Under the pieces are notes generated by a model. It was not told where the DNA came from and made no database searches. It was given only the letters and a program-made list of their open reading frames with translations. Positions 10,840-23,998 of a stretch of 64,000 nucleotides of DNA are shown here, piece after piece; positions within the stretch are counted from its first letter, which is position 1, and the number at the start of each line of letters is the position of its first letter. Source of the DNA: Ashinkailepas kermadecensis (Eukaryota > Arthropoda > Thecostraca > Neolepadidae); the NCBI GenBank assembly GCA_034440615.1, contig JAOTOM010003834.1, forward strand, positions 124,001-188,000, read 5' to 3'. Made by a program: the position numbers and the translations under genes.

Positions 10840-11145
10840 AATGGTATGGAATGAAGTCTATAGGATTTCGATGAAAAATGTACATGGAAATGATCAACAT
10901 GCCTTAAATTACTTGGTGATGTGTATTGGAACATATGTATTATAGTGATTGGTAATGTTTGATTCAAAAATCTGTGAAGTATGCTCTGTTATGCTCTGTT
11001 CCTGCACAATATGAGGGAACTTCAGAATGTTATATTTGACAAATAATTCATTTGTAGGGTATGCATAGTGCTGATTATCTATGATTCTTAAAGCCCTTTT
11101 TTGTATTTTAACAATTCTGTCCAATCTTGTTGGAAAATTGTTTCC
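10840..11145 (-). pseudogene. LINE reverse transcriptase C-terminal fragment
   Basis: The minus-strand frame reads LDRIVKIQKRALRIID and then LFVKYNILKF. This is the thumb-region signature of CR1/Jockey-like reverse transcriptases (the L-x-x-I-x-x-x-QKRAxRxI block). Catalytic blocks are absent and in-frame stops lie upstream. This is a dead 5'-truncated copy of a family different from the one at 34-38 kb. Confidence 0.65.
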
Positions 11146-11439
11146 CTATATTAATGTACAATAATATATAAGCTATTATATAAGCTACTAATATACAAGC
11201 TTCTTGCATTTTTCTCAGTGCACATCAACGATGCAGCGTTGGTGGCTATCCGCCCCAGGCAGGGCTGGAAACAGTCTTGTCCTGGAACACTGTAATCCAG
11301 AACATTATCCTCTCGGAAATTGACCTCTTCTCCTCGCTGAGAGGATGACTGGTTTGTTTGACAGTGAAATGATGATACATCTTGTCCGTTCTGTGACAGA
11401 AATGTCGAAGTCTGTGGGTTCTTAATCCGGGATTCCATT

Positions 11440-13150
11440 ATAATAAGAGTATAACATGCTGTGCGAATTTTACCAAATATGCTGTGTAGCTATGGAAGAA
11501 GCCTAAGGCTACATCTTGCATTCTTAGATTTCTTGTGATACGCTTGGCATTATGTCCAATGGTCTAATTCGATTATTTCTAACTTCGAAATTAACTTAGG
11601 TACAGCACTATCCTCAATACGGAAAAGACTCTGATATCAATAAGAAAACGAATATATTCCTTTCCAAACTTGATGACACAACAACTATTTACTCCGAATC
11701 CAGCATTGCAAAATGCAACTCCAAATGTACGGTCATCCCGAAATAGCAATAGTGTGCCATCGGGTGTGTTGTTATGCTTATTGCAGCCTTCAGCTATGCG
11801 ATTAAAATATTTATCATGGCATGCACAAAGGAGTGAAATTCCCCGCAGTCTTCAAGGTGGGGCAGGATGGGCGAAGGCACTGGAGTTTCCTGCAGCATTG
11901 TTGTTAATCATTTATGTGTTGTACGTACGAATTATTGTACATACATATCGTAGGTATGTATTAACCCTCGCCGTGCCGGGGGAGGGGGCTCTCGAAACCC
12001 CCTCAGTTTTGTCCGCAATAGGTGTCGAATGTGTAGATACAGGGACACCAATTCCTCAGTAGCTTATTATCCATCCGTTTTGCATATTTTGGACAAATCA
12101 AGTCCAGAGCGTCAAAGGGTTTTTGACATGGAACGGATCAAAGGGAGTGGCGTTGCAAAATATTCAAAGTGTTGCCAATCAGAGTAGTTGCAATGCATCA
12201 GTACAAAACTCAGATAATGCTATTATTTCATTAAGGCGAATGGACTTCTATCTGGAAATGTTAATTTAGGTCAAGGTTACTGATCTGAGGTCAGGTTAAT
12301 TTCCTTGTATGTTTATCTATTCAGTGGGACAATTTAATTTGTGGGTGATTTGTCACGCCGGATGTGATGAATAACATGCAATAACCATTCTGGGTTAATT
12401 TATGTATCAAATGTCAATGGCATAAGGACAGGTCACTTATCATGTATATTATACACAATGTCATCTTATACAGAATGCTGCTGTTCCTCGTCAAGTGATG
12501 TCCGAATTCAGTTTCAGCGCCGCCTAAATCGTGCGACATGATATTGAATGACAATCGAATGACGTGAGATGGCCTGACCTGACCTATCCTGTCGGGACCC
12601 TTTTTCGCTACGCTCAATATTCGTTTATTGTTGAAAGACAATGTTGAAAGAACACATACACTGTCATTTATCATTTCGAGGGACTAAGTCAGGGTCAATA
12701 TATCTCTTTGTATTTGTATTTGCGAGATTTAACAAACCGATTCCATAAAATGGATTAATATTTGGTTTGTGTCAGATTACAGTCAGATACATTTCACAAA
12801 CATGAGCAAAAATGAAAGCAGCAAAACAACGGTATACAGGGAAAAACCGAACACGTGAAGTCAATTTATAAGACGCTGTTCAGCATCGCGACGAACTCGC
12901 CCCGTGTCCGAGAAGCGGAAGTGGCCTAATACGACATCTGGCGACCTCATTATCAGTAAAAATGGAAATATAAGGAATGCTTCGGGCTCTCCATAGCTGC
13001 AGCTTTGAAATGTTGTTTTGCATTTGATCCTAGTTAACGCAGATCTGAAGTTAGAGGAGGGTCTTTCAAGAACCGCCCCCCCCCCTTCGGGCCCGGAGAA
13101 GGTGGATTCGCCTGCCGGCCTGGCGAGGGATAAGTATCTACTAAGAGTGT
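11440..13150. other. unassigned AT-rich stretch
   Basis: I see no exon with convincing splice sites, no RNA gene and no tandem array here. The longest open frame (130 codons at 11,670) has no recognisable motif. A short poly-C run lies at about 13,075-13,085. Confidence 0.4.
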
Positions 13151-13160
13151 GTTGACGGCT

Positions 13161-14540
13161 GGCCGTCCGCCGTCAGCAGTGACCGTCCGCCGTCAGCAGT
13201 GGCCGTCCGCCGTCAGCAATGACCGTCCGCCGTCAGCAGTGACCGTCCGCCGTCAGCAGTGGCCGTCCGCCGTCAGCAATGGCCGTCCGCCGTCAGCAGT
13301 GGCCGTCCGCCGTCAGCAGTGGCCGTCCGCCGTCAGCAGTGACCGTCCGCCGTCAGCAATGACCGTCCGCCGTTAGCGGTGACTGTCCGCCGTCAGCAGT
13401 GACCGTCCGCCGTCAGCAGTGACCGTCCGCCGTCAGCAGTGGCCGTCCGCCGTCAGCAGTGGCCGTCCGCCGTCAGCAGTGGCCGTCCGCCGTCAGCGGT
13501 GACCGTCCGCCGTCAGCAGTGACCGTCCGCCGTCAGCAGTGACCGTCCGCCGTCAGCAGTGGCCGTCCGCCGTCAGCGGTGACCGTCCGCCGTCAGCGGT
13601 GACCGTCCGCCGTCAGCAATGACCGTCCGCCGTCAGCAATGACCGTCCGCCGTCAGCAGTGACCGTCCGCCGTCAGCAGTGACCGTCCGCCGTCAGCAAT
13701 GACCGTCCGCCGTCAGCAGTGACCGTCCGCCGTCAGCAGTGGCCGTCCGCCGTCAGCGGTGACCGTCCGCCGTCAGCAGTGGCCGTCCGCCGTCAGCAGT
13801 GGCCGTCCGCCGTCAGCAGTGACCGTCCGCCGTCAGCAATGGCCGTCCGCCGTCAGCAGTGGCCGTCCGCCGTCAGCAGTGACCGTCCGCCGTCAGCAGT
13901 GGCCGTCCGCCGTCAGCAGTGACCGTCCGCCGTCAGCAGTGACCGTCCGCCGTCAGCAGTGGCCGTCCGCCGTCAGCGGTGACCGTCCGCCGTCAGCAGT
14001 GACCGTCCGCCGTCAGCAGTGGCCGTCCGCCGTCAGCAGTGGCCGTCCGCCGGCAGCAGTGACCGTCCGCCGGCAGCGTTGGATGACCGTCCGCCGTCAT
14101 CAATGGACCGTCCACCGGCAGTCAGTGACCGTCCGCCAGCCGCGCTGGACCGTCCGCCGTCAGCGCTGGACCGTCCGCCGATGCAGCAGTGATCGTCCGC
14201 CGATCAGCGCTGGACCGTCCGCCGGCAGCGCTGGATGATCTTCCGACAGCTCTGGACCGTCCACCAGCAGCTCTGGACCGTCCACCAGCCGCGCTGGACC
14301 GTCCACCGGCCGCGCTGGACCGTCCACCGATGGCGCTGGACCGTCCACCAGCCGCGCTGGACCGTCCGCCGATGGCGGTGGACCGTCCACCAGCCGCGCT
14401 GGACCGTCCACCAGCCGCGCAGGGCCGTCCGCCGATGGCGGTGGACCGTCCACCAGCCGCGCTGGACCGTCCGCCGATGGCGGTGGACCGTCCACCGGCA
14501 GCGCTGGACCGTCCACCGGCAGCGCTGGGCCGTTTGATGG
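13161..14540. repeat. 20-bp GC-rich minisatellite grading into a ~21-bp variant
   Basis: From 13,161 to about 14,085 there are some 46 head-to-tail 20-bp units, RCCGTCCGCCGTCAGCARK. Beyond that the unit shifts to a GCTGGACCGTCCACCAGCCG type with periods of 15-21 bp. Units differ at a few fixed positions (GAC/GGC, CAGT/CAAT/CGGT). Open frames on both strands across it are repeat artefacts. Confidence 0.97.
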
Positions 14541-14799
14541 CAGCGGTGGATCGTACCTTCCTTCAGAAGCCTTGTAGGCCTGACCAGTGATCCTAGGTGA
14601 GTTGTGCGCTTAGCCCGAGCATGCGATCGGAGGGGAAGTGCCCCCTTAAAGGTGGCTTCCCTCCCAGTAAGTTCAACTTTTAGCATGGTACCTTTGCCCC
14701 ACCCCCGATCCATTTGGGTTCGCTCATTGCTTTCATGTATTTTGCCCCCCCCCCATCATACATTTTCAATTATATGTTTACAATGTATTTACATGTATT

Positions 14800-14925
14800 T
14801 ACAATCGCCGTGGAACGGCGGGGGCGTGCTTATTTCGCTACGATCGTTGTGTGCAATGCACCGCCTGGTTGTTGTGTAGATTGTTGTGTTTTGTCCTCAA
14901 GTTCACGTTGCAGCAGTCAGTGGAC
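14800..14925 (+). repeat. dispersed repeat, also at 63,490-63,610
   Basis: Shared strings are GCAATRCACCRCCTG, TTGTTGTGTAGATT and CCTCAAGTTCACGTTGCAGC. The second copy is interrupted after GCAGCAGTCAGTGG by the left end of the element at 63,600, so this copy acts as the empty-site reference. Confidence 0.75.
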
Positions 14926-15164
14926 TGTCTCAATGGTGTTAGTAAACAATTGTACGATGCGAACCAAGACGACTTTCTTGTCGAGTTCTAAATCCCGTTA
15001 ACGGCTTACTGTATTGTGGGTTCCTACTCTTGTAGAAGGAGACCGTAGAGGTGGTTCTAGAACGCTCTTTTGCAGACTATTATTCAAGATATACCGGGGG
15101 ATAATGGACAGTGATTTTGAGCATGGTACTGATGGAGTTACCCGGTTTTTGTATGGTAATAGAA

Positions 15165-15300
15165 TAATGGTAGCTCCAGCGACAGGTGGTAGCCGGGTAA
15201 GGTAACTATGCCGAAAAGCTCCAATAAGCAACCACATGGTTTTACAGGTGGTAGGGGGTGGTCGTCTGCGCTGACCGCCCATTAAACACCAATAATGAGA
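15165..15300 (+). repeat. dispersed repeat, inverted copy at 1,199-1,345
   Basis: Matches the reverse complement of the 1.2-kb region, including AAAAGCTCCAATAAGCAA. The family is not identified. Confidence 0.6.
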
Positions 15301-15349
15301 GTTTGCACCGTTAAAGGTGGACACATATGTGTTCAGTGTACATCCAGTC

Positions 15350-16880
15350 AACTATACAACACGTGCCGGTCGGACAGGTACCGGATCGGACTAGAAGCAT
15401 AACATTCCGCCGTGACAGCCGGGGCGATGGGCGGTGTACATCCGGGGCATCTGCCGACATCACCGTCGGCCGCGCCGGTCTACGGCGAAGGCTTCCGCTC
15501 GCAGCCGGGAGCCCATGACAGGATCCGACAAGTCAGAACACATAGGTATAGCTATAATTATACAGCATGTTTCATTAGCGAGGAATGTTAGAAGTTCTCT
15601 TCGGTACAGAATGCTCATGGTGTTAAAGTTGCATGGCTGCACCAGTATCAGACGAGTGCTCGATTTGCATATGCGCATGCGGGGTGGCGTAAACCTGCAA
15701 TGTTCATGCAATCCGTATGCCTGAAGTCATATATGTGTAGTCCGTGTATGTGGCCATGAACTATGAGATTACCTTCACCATCGGGGGAAGGTTTGCAAGG
15801 ACGGCAAGGTTTGCAAGTGACGAAAATTAACTACCAAACTGCACCTAAACACCCATTGGGAGACGTTCTGGACACCACTCTAAAACTCTTGCAGATGTCA
15901 ATGACGTACTGGTGAGAGTGTTCCGCCGGTGGTGTGGCGGTGCGTTCCCGTATTAAGTGAGAGCAGGAAGGTTGTCACCATCCTGCCGCCCGCGTCCATC
16001 ACCGTTCATTACAATCCTGACGGCCTGAGGAGCCGGAGCAGCCCGCGCTGCCTCGGCTGCGGGGCGGTCTCAGCCGCCGCCCACCCGACTGTGGACATGC
16101 ACACGTCTGTGGACACGTCCACACGTCCGTGGACACATCCACCGCCGACGACGCCCAACACAGTGCCGGCACGTCGTTGACGAGTGGCTCGAGAGGCACC
16201 ACGCAAATTGCGCGCGTCGTCAGCGGCGCGAGGTCGGCGTGACTGGCATCCACGCCCTGGCAGCTGAGGCACTCAAGCACTTCAGCGCCCAATGCCGCAC
16301 GGCTCTGCCTCTCCATGGCCAGTTGCCACATGGATGTAAACGACGGCGAGGGAAGATGCGATGAGAGGTGCAAGCACAGCCTGAAAAACAGATGACTCGC
16401 CGATTGACATGTTGAATGATGCGCTTCAGTAGTCACGTGTGAGTGGCCTGCAGGAACAGTATAAAATGTCGGCATCACCAGGGGTTTCGTGGAACTGGAA
16501 TAGTCTGCTGTACCCATGTGCAACGTGAAACCTTCCGAGTTGCAATTGGTCAATCGTTGAGTCACGTAGTCCTCAAGTTGGTTGGCAAAATTGGGTCATG
16601 TTTACCATTCCGATTTAGAGCGACTGATTTTGCCCCAACACTTTTTTAACTTTGAAAACGTCCACGTATGAAGCTAGTAATTTGATCCATTCCATTGCCT
16701 AATCTGACAGTGATACACGGCCCATGTTTGTTCCACTAAATTACTCAAGCAACAATCTACGGGAGTGGACGGTCACGGCACGCGACCGCAAGTGCACCTC
16801 AGCCGCATTTATTCCGGTAATTTAGTTAGGTGACCGTCGTCGTAAGTGGACGCTTTCGACACGGAAATGATATCACGGGG
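15350..16880. other. unassigned stretch with a GC-rich centre
   Basis: The segment around 15,900-16,350 is GC-rich and contains short repeats of GTGGACACGTCC type near 16,090-16,140. A 188-codon minus-strand frame (16,565-15,999) spans it, but it has biased low-complexity content and no motif I recognise. No gene is called. Confidence 0.35.
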
Positions 16881-16890
16881 TCAATGAAAC

Positions 16891-19800
16891 CAGTGGCGTC
16901 GCCACGTAATTCTTCCACGGGGGAAATGTTCATAGGGGGCCTCCTGTTCCCCAAAAGGGGGCCTCCACTGTTTAAAAAAAAAAATATTAAACAGAATATG
17001 CATGGGTGAAAACGAACCTAACAAAATAATCCATCACAAAAAGAAGAAAAAAAACACATTCATTCAGGCACATCATACCTTTCTGTGTTGCCATATATCA
17101 TAAACAATGACATCCTCTATGGCAAGGTATACTTATTTTTAAAAGTTATCTTTATGAATTATATGAACTAGATTCTGTCTTCAGTTTTCGTTTGATTTGT
17201 ATAATTCCATAAAGTAACGTCCAAGACATTTCTTTAGCACTGCTTTTTTTCTTGGCACCTGTTCTATTCTGGAAAATATTTGGCAAATTACACTGTTCCA
17301 GGAGGTCCTGTGTTTGGGCCTCCTATTGCTTTTTTAATCTCTGAGCATGGTTCCCGAATGGGAACATGATTTCATATTGATGTCTTGTTTGTTCTTGGCA
17401 TGGTGCATCATTTACGCAAAACGCAATAGCAAGAATAATTTTTTTCGCTGAGAACTAAGCCATACCAGGGTATAAATAAGCAAATGTGGATAAATACGTC
17501 AGTGCCAAAACAAACCAATACCTTTATGCTTTATCGACGAGGAGAATCTTCCCACTGGCCTCTAGATTGTAGCGAGCCGGTGGGGCTCGTGCTGAGCATA
17601 TCTGAAAGATATCTCCCATTGATCAACCCACTTCTATGTCCACCAAGTTTAACTGAATATAGCTAGGTTCATCACTACTGTTAGTAATTCCCACCAGCTT
17701 GATCTCAAACAAGTTTAAACGATCATTTCTCAGTCCTCGGACGACAATTTCGCGAATGCGACAACGAGAAGTGAATTGAATTGGTTTTCTGATCGTCATC
17801 TTAGGGATTTATTTCTTCTTTTTTTATAACATTTGGTGCTGGCTGCAAGGCACTTGGCACAGAAGCTAAGATAATAAATCCTCCGCGAATGAATTCACGG
17901 CAAGAACAAGCATTGAACAACAATGCATCAATGAGGCAATGCAACAATGTAACAATGATAATGCATAAATAATGCTAAACCTTCGAATTCCACGCCTTCA
18001 CGCCCATGGTTATCGCTGTGCCGTACCGTTTTGTAAATTGTGTCGTTGAGAAGGTACTGAAGCTGGGAAGCTCTAATCCCGCAGGCTGCAATCACAGAAG
18101 ACAACTTTGTAGGAAGAAAATACGTTTTAAAACATCGTTACTCCCATTTAATATGGGGCATCGGTGTTGTTTTGTATGTTTGTGAGGGGGAATTTTCCCC
18201 CGAAATGTTGACCTTGCTCCATGGGCGTAAGTTTTCCGATTTAGACCACTATTTTGTCAAAGGGACCATTTGAAATACAATAATTAGTGATCGACTGGGT
18301 TATCCTGTGGAGGGGCCTAATCTATCACTATCGTTTCTGATTCGTCTGATTTCAACCCTAGCTCCCCCACCCTGTTCGAATGTATTATTTTGGTATCCCT
18401 TGACAAGTCACCTCGCACTGCTGAAATTACACCTACGCAAATCACTTTAAAATATACAATTTCCCAATTTCAGACATTCCGGTTCATAGTGCCCGGTCGC
18501 CACGACTCCAACGTTATTGCACGTGCACACCCATCTTGCGCATTCGGCGCATTCGCCACACTTCGTGCGATGCTACGGATTCTGCTGGGCCTCCTACGCT
18601 TTGCTAATTATTGCCACATGATAGACTTGTGCCATATCTGACGTGATAAAATGCTTCGTATGGTCGTTCGCTGCGAAAATTCGATGAATTAAATTCGATC
18701 CTTAGTTCCCTACTTCCCATATTTTATGGTAAAGAAATGCGGATAACCGCTGAGCTTTGTTTCACCTCATATCTTTGATTAAACATGCTTCCAGGTTGGC
18801 TACCGAACCGAGGCCCAGCCTGAGTGTACTTCTTTGAACCCGTTTCGTATTTCTTCGTCTACGGATGTGTCTTAGGGCTCCAATCCATTTTTGTTAGAGA
18901 TCCAACGCATTTTCGAAACTACTGCTCGTATTAGGGTTTGTTGCTTTTTGTGCACCGAATACTTTTTTTAGTTGTCTGGACGCTTTCAAAGATCTCGATG
19001 TGTTTACTTAGTGCCCGGCATTTTTGTTCGTTTCGGACCATGTTGCTTTTTGCGGCCCCAGCCTCTTTTCAGGCCCTTGTGCAGTCATATGGTCCCTGTG
19101 TGCCTTGAGAGCTTCCGGTGTTTTTTTAATGATGTTTTCTAGAGTTTCCGTATATATAGTTATGGCTACAACACATGTTTTCGGGTCCTGTCGCTTTTTG
19201 CGAGACTGCGCTTTGGAGGGCCAGTCGCATTCTCGGTCCTCGTTGTGCTCTTAGGGTCCCGCGGTGTTCATTTGGGGCTTCTGACGCACATTTGTGGTGC
19301 CCCGGTACGATTTCGGGGCTTTTTCTGGGTCCTATCGCGACTTATCGCGTCCAGGCGCGTGGTTCCGGGACCCAACGCCAGTTATCTGGGCTCAACGCGA
19401 TTTTGTGGATCTCTTCTGAATTTTCTTTAAATTCCGAATCCCGGCCTCATTTTTTCGAGTCCCTGGCGCCATGTTTTTGTATCTCACATTTTTCGGCTCC
19501 GGTATGTTTTTCGATGCCGTACGCGATTTGTCAAGGCATCTGATGACATGTTCGTTGCTCCAGAACCATTGTCCTGACCTGGGCTTTTTTGGAATCCCTC
19601 ATTATTTTGGAGGGCTCCGGCTTTATTTTTCGGATACCGATGCGACTTTGGGGGTCACACGGTGCCTATGTGGGGCCCTAGACGCCAATTGTTGGCAGCC
19701 CCGACGTTAATTTTTTATGCCCAGGCCAAATTTTTGGTACTACCGATGGGAATTGTGGGTCCGAGCGCGAAATTTGGTGGGACCGGTTCGAGTTTGCGGG

Positions 19801-22800
19801 GCGCGTTGTACCTAGCTGTGACCCCAACGCGATCTCGGCGGTTCCTGTTGCAGATTTTTGTGCCTCGGAGCGAGTTTTCTGGGGCCCGGCGTATTTACTA
19901 GGAGTCTCTATGCGAATTCTGGTGGACCGACGCGAATTTGTGTGGCCCCAGCGCGACTTTTGGGGGCCTCGGCTCGATTCTTGGGAGCATATCCCTCTTA
20001 GGAGGGAGGGGGCATTTGCCCTTTTGATATGTCACTGCGGCCACCAAAGGACTTTTTTCAGCCGATGGCACCTTTCGGAGTATAAATGCCCTCCGGGCAA
20101 TTTTTTCCGGACCTGTTCTTAATTTTCCGGTGCTGGGGTCGATTCTATCGAGACTCGGTGTGAACTTTTGGACATCGAGTTCTATTTTCTTAAAGGTCCT
20201 TATGCGATATTTTTCGGTCCTGGTACGATTCTTCGGTTTCCAGGTGCGATTTTTTTCGGTGCCCTGACACGTTTTTTCCAGTGCCCAACGGGTTTGGGGG
20301 GGGACTTTGACCGATTTTTTTTTTGTGGAGCAGAGTGACATTCCGGTTGATAATTGATTTTTGGGGCAGCTGTAACCTTTTTGGGTCCAGGCGCGACCTT
20401 TTTGGTGTCCAGTGAGATTTTCAAGGGCTGCGACGCGACTTTTTTCTAGTCCAATGTAATCTTTTATGTCCCGACGTCATTTGCTTGGATCCCTAGCTCG
20501 AGTTTTAGCGACCTAGACACTTTGTGGGTGTCCAATACGTTTTTGATGCTTTTGGTGTCGTTGTTGGGGCCCCAGAGTGATTATCCATGTCCGGATTGTT
20601 TTTCGTTGCCCCGGCTTCATTTGTGTCCCAATGATACTGTTGGGGAACGGTACTACCTATCGTGCCCCTAGCGTGATTTTCATGGTCCGAGCGTGAATTT
20701 TTGGTACCCCTAGGCTCAGCGTGATATTCAGGGGCCCCGGCCGGATCTTTTTGGGCCCATATCGTGATTTTCAAGTACCCCGGCACGATTCCTGGCATTT
20801 CAGGGGCTTCTTGCAAATTATAGACCTCCTCTCGCGTCTTAGGGGTCTCGCCTCATTTCCTGGAGCCTTTTTACCGGCTTTTGGACGTCTTCTCGTGCAT
20901 CCTACCCTCCTCCATATTCAATGGTCCTCCTCTCCCGTTTTGGAGGGCCTCCTCCCACATCCTAAGGCCCCTTTAACGTGGCATGGGGCTTCCTCTCATG
21001 TTCCAGGGGCATCCTCTGCCAAATTAGGGGCCTCCTGCCACGCCTCGTGGGCCTCCTTTGTCCTCGCAAAGCTTACCCGTCTTGAGGGATCTTCAATTTG
21101 GAAACCTCGCCTCCTTCCATACCTGCTACCTGCCACTCCCATCTTAAGTGTCTTCTCTCATTTCCTGGGAATTCCTTCCGGTCGTCGGGGCTTCATTCGG
21201 CCCTGGAAACCTCCTACTCGATCTCGAGGGACTCCTCTCGAGTCCGGCAGGGACCTCCTTTTCTCTTCTAGAGGCTTTCTTTTTCAAATTAGGGGCCTCC
21301 TCTCACGTCTTCGGAGCCTCCTGTTCTGCGTTTTGATTATATATTTGCCCATTTTAAGGGTGGCCTCTTATCTCCTGGTGGATTCCTGTTCTCTCTCAGG
21401 TACCTCCTCTCCCAAATTACAAGCAACCTTTCCTATTTCAGTTACCTTGTCATTTCCCGGGGACCCTCTTACCAGTCTTGAAGCCTTCTTTCTCGCCTAG
21501 GAGCCACCCCTCTTATCTAAGTGCCCTTCTCTCATATTTTAGGGGCTTCCTCGTTTATCATAGGGTCTCATTTCCAATCTTATATCGCCCTCTTCCGAAT
21601 TAGGTGCTTCCTGCCACTTTTCAGGATCATCCTTTTCTATCTTGGTGGAACCTTACCCGTTTTAGGGACTGCTTTTGCGTCTCCGAAACCTCATCTCATA
21701 TCCACTGGCTTTATATTCCGTCTTTGGGCCTCCTCTCATTTTCTGAGGTCTCCCTTCCCGTATTGGGCCACCTTTGCAATCCTGGGGCCTCCTTTGCAAT
21801 CCTGGGGCCTTCTTTGCAATCCTGGAGGCCTCCTTTGCAATCCTGGGGACTTCCTGTTCATTCCTGGGGGCCTCCTGTGCAATCCTGAAGTCCTCCTTTG
21901 CAATCCTGGGGGCCTCCTTTGCAATATTGGGGACCTCCTTTTCAATCCTGAGTGCCTCCTTTGTAATCCTGGAGGCCTCCTTTGCAATCTTGGGGGCCTC
22001 CTTTGCAATCCTGGGGGCCTCCTTTGTAATACTGGAGGCCTCCTTTGCGTTCCTGGGGGCTTCCTTTGCAATCCTGGGGCCTTCTTTGTAATCCTGGAGG
22101 CCTCCTTTGCATTCCTGGGGCCTCCTTTGCATTCCTGGAGGCCTCCTTTGCATTCCTGGGGGCCTCCTTTGCAATCCTGGGGTCTTCTTTACAATCCTTG
22201 GGGCCTCCTTTGCATTCCTGGGGGCCTCCTTTGCAATCCTGGAGTCCTCCTTTGCATTCCTGGGGGCCTCCTTTGCAATCCTTGGGGCCTCCTTTGCATT
22301 CCTGAGGGTTTCCTTTGCAATCCTGAAGTCCTCCTTTGCGATCCTGGGGGCCTCCTTTGCATTCCTGGGGGCCTCCTTTGCATTTCTGGAGGCCTCCTTT
22401 GCTATCTTGGGGGTCCTCCTTTGCAATCCTGAGGCCTCCTTTGTAATACTGGAGTCCTCCTTTGCAATCCTGGGGGCCTCTTTTGCAATCCTGGGGCCTT
22501 CTTTGTAATCCTGGAGGCCTTTTTTGCAATCCTGGGGCCTCCTTTGCATTCCTGGGGGCCTCCTTTACAATCCTGGGGGCCTCCTTTGTAATCCTGGGGG
22601 CCTCCTTTGCATTCCTGAGGGCCTCCTTTGCAATCCTGAAGTCCTCCTTTGCGATCCTGGGGCCTCCTTTGCATTCCTGGGGGCCTCCTTTGCATTTCTG
22701 GAGGCCTCCTTTGCTATCTTGGGGGCCTCCTTTGCAATACTGGGGCTTCCTTTGTAATACTGGAGTCCTCCTTTGCAATCCTGGGGGCCTCTTTTGCAAT

Positions 22801-23103
22801 CCTGGGGCCTTCTTTGTAGTCCTGGAGGCCTTTTTGCAATCCTGGGGCCTCCTTTGCATTCCTGGGGGCCTCCTTTGCAATCCTGGGGGCCTCCTTTGTA
22901 ATCCTGGGGGCCTCCTATGCTCTCCTAGGTGACTCCTTCTTCAAATTAGGGGCCTCCTCTCACGTCTTGGAGGCCTCCTCTCATATCTCGTCGGCCTCCT
23001 TGCTCACTTTTTTGCTGTGCATTCCCGGTAGGGGCCTCCATGAAATTTCAGGGGGCGGCGCCCCCCCGGTGCCCCTCTGTCCCTCCGGTGGCGACGCCCT
23101 TGC
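16891..23103 (+). mobile_element. large GGGGCC-array element, copy A
   Basis: The left end CAGTGGCGTCGCCACG and the right end, read inwards as GGGCGTCGCCACC, share an 11-bp perfect inverted core (GGCGTCGCCAC). Positions 17,497-18,780 match copy B (30,258-31,600) closely. The body from 18,800 to 20,850 is a degenerate series of short units built on GGGGCCC-NNGCGCGA-TTTTT. From 20,850 to 22,980 it becomes CTCC-rich and includes a 1.1-kb minisatellite. No transposase frame is visible, so the element is non-autonomous. A target-site duplication could not be found, so the outer limits are tentative. Confidence 0.5.
21770..22916. repeat. ~21-bp minisatellite inside copy A
   Basis: About 55 units of GGGGGCCTCCTTTGCAATCCT with 20-22-bp periodicity and variants (CATTCC, GTAATCC, CTATCT). 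Copy B has only a few non-expanded units at the same place (33,080-33,130), so this array expanded after the two copies separated. The 300-codon frames on both strands are artefacts. Confidence 0.95.
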
Positions 23104-23409
23104 AACTCAGCACCTCCTGGTATATTGAAGGTCGTATATTTTCTTTGCACGTAACATTTAGAACTGGCCTTATTTGACCTGTGTTGACCTTGAGATGTCA
23201 TAGTGACTTGGAGAACTTGGAAGACAAATTGGTCAATTGACCCGTTCGGTGTGCGTCGTCCGCTTAGCATCCCATTAGATTCACTGCGGGGGTTGAGCTT
23301 ACTTTTCCGGGACAGCTGCCCTCCCCCTTGTTACCAGAAGTTAGCTATAGGCCTTTGGCGCTGCGTGTCCATTATCGACTTTGATATCCTCCTACGAGTG
23401 CTGTTTTCT

Positions 23410-23560
23410 GGAAATTATTGGGGGACGCAATACATGAAGGCAATGGGAGAACTCAAATGGATGGGGGGGGGGTACACTCCATAGGGTCCCATGTTAAAAG
23501 TTGAAATTATGGTCGGGAGAAGTCAAGATTGAATGGACAAGTGTCTCCTCAAAAGTGCAT
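23410..23560 (+). repeat. direct repeat left of UROS
   Basis: Starts GGAAATTATTGGGGG, continues ATACATGAAG, a G-run, then TACACTCCAWA and CCCATGTTAAAAGTT, and resembles 25,794-25,945 block by block. Confidence 0.65.
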
Positions 23561-23998
23561 CAAGCAATATCCCTGTATCCTTCCCGTACTTTGTATAAGT
23601 TCCACCCCACATTCCTTCATTGTGAGCATTCGTCGGTGGAAAAAGCCATGGAATGGTGCCAGCTGGAGACGAAGCCTGTGTCGTGTGATGACCTGTTTCG
23701 GATAGTATATCGGGTTTCAGATATGTTTCAGGTAAAAACGGTAGTGATATTTTTCATAGAGAAAGATGTGTTCTGTCATATGGTCTTCGTTTTATGGCTA
23801 TAACTCTATTTCTGTAAAACAAATATCAGATAAGTTACTCATAAAAAGCATTGCAGGCAATGAGGACTTCGGCCGTTGAAAACATATGACGTCACGAAAA
23901 GTTCGAATCGCTGGATGGTTGTACCTTATGTTAAGGGCCTTGAGTGCAGTGAAGTATTTCTGAGATGAGTCTGTATGTGCGGATGCACTTGTATCTGA
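23560..23998. other. UROS upstream region
   Basis: Probable promoter and 5' UTR. A TTTCAG/GTAAAA junction near 23,731 would serve as a donor for a non-coding first exon, but no acceptor is clear enough to call. No TATA box is obvious at a plausible distance. Confidence 0.3.

Noticed and set aside
13149..14713. Proline/arginine-rich frames on both strands
   Set aside because: Products of the 20-bp GC-rich array; no non-repeat sequence or splice sites.
15999..16565. 188-codon minus-strand frame
   Set aside because: Lies in a GC-rich, low-complexity region; no domain or signal seen.
21521..22932. Open frames of about 300 codons on both strands
   Set aside because: They run through a 21-bp minisatellite; the period keeps frames open and the translations are pure repeats of CNPGGLL- or RIAKEAP-type units.
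16891..23103. 8-bp target duplication for copy A
   Set aside because: The bases beside the two candidate ends (AATGAAAC and CAACTCAG) do not match, so no duplication is claimed.
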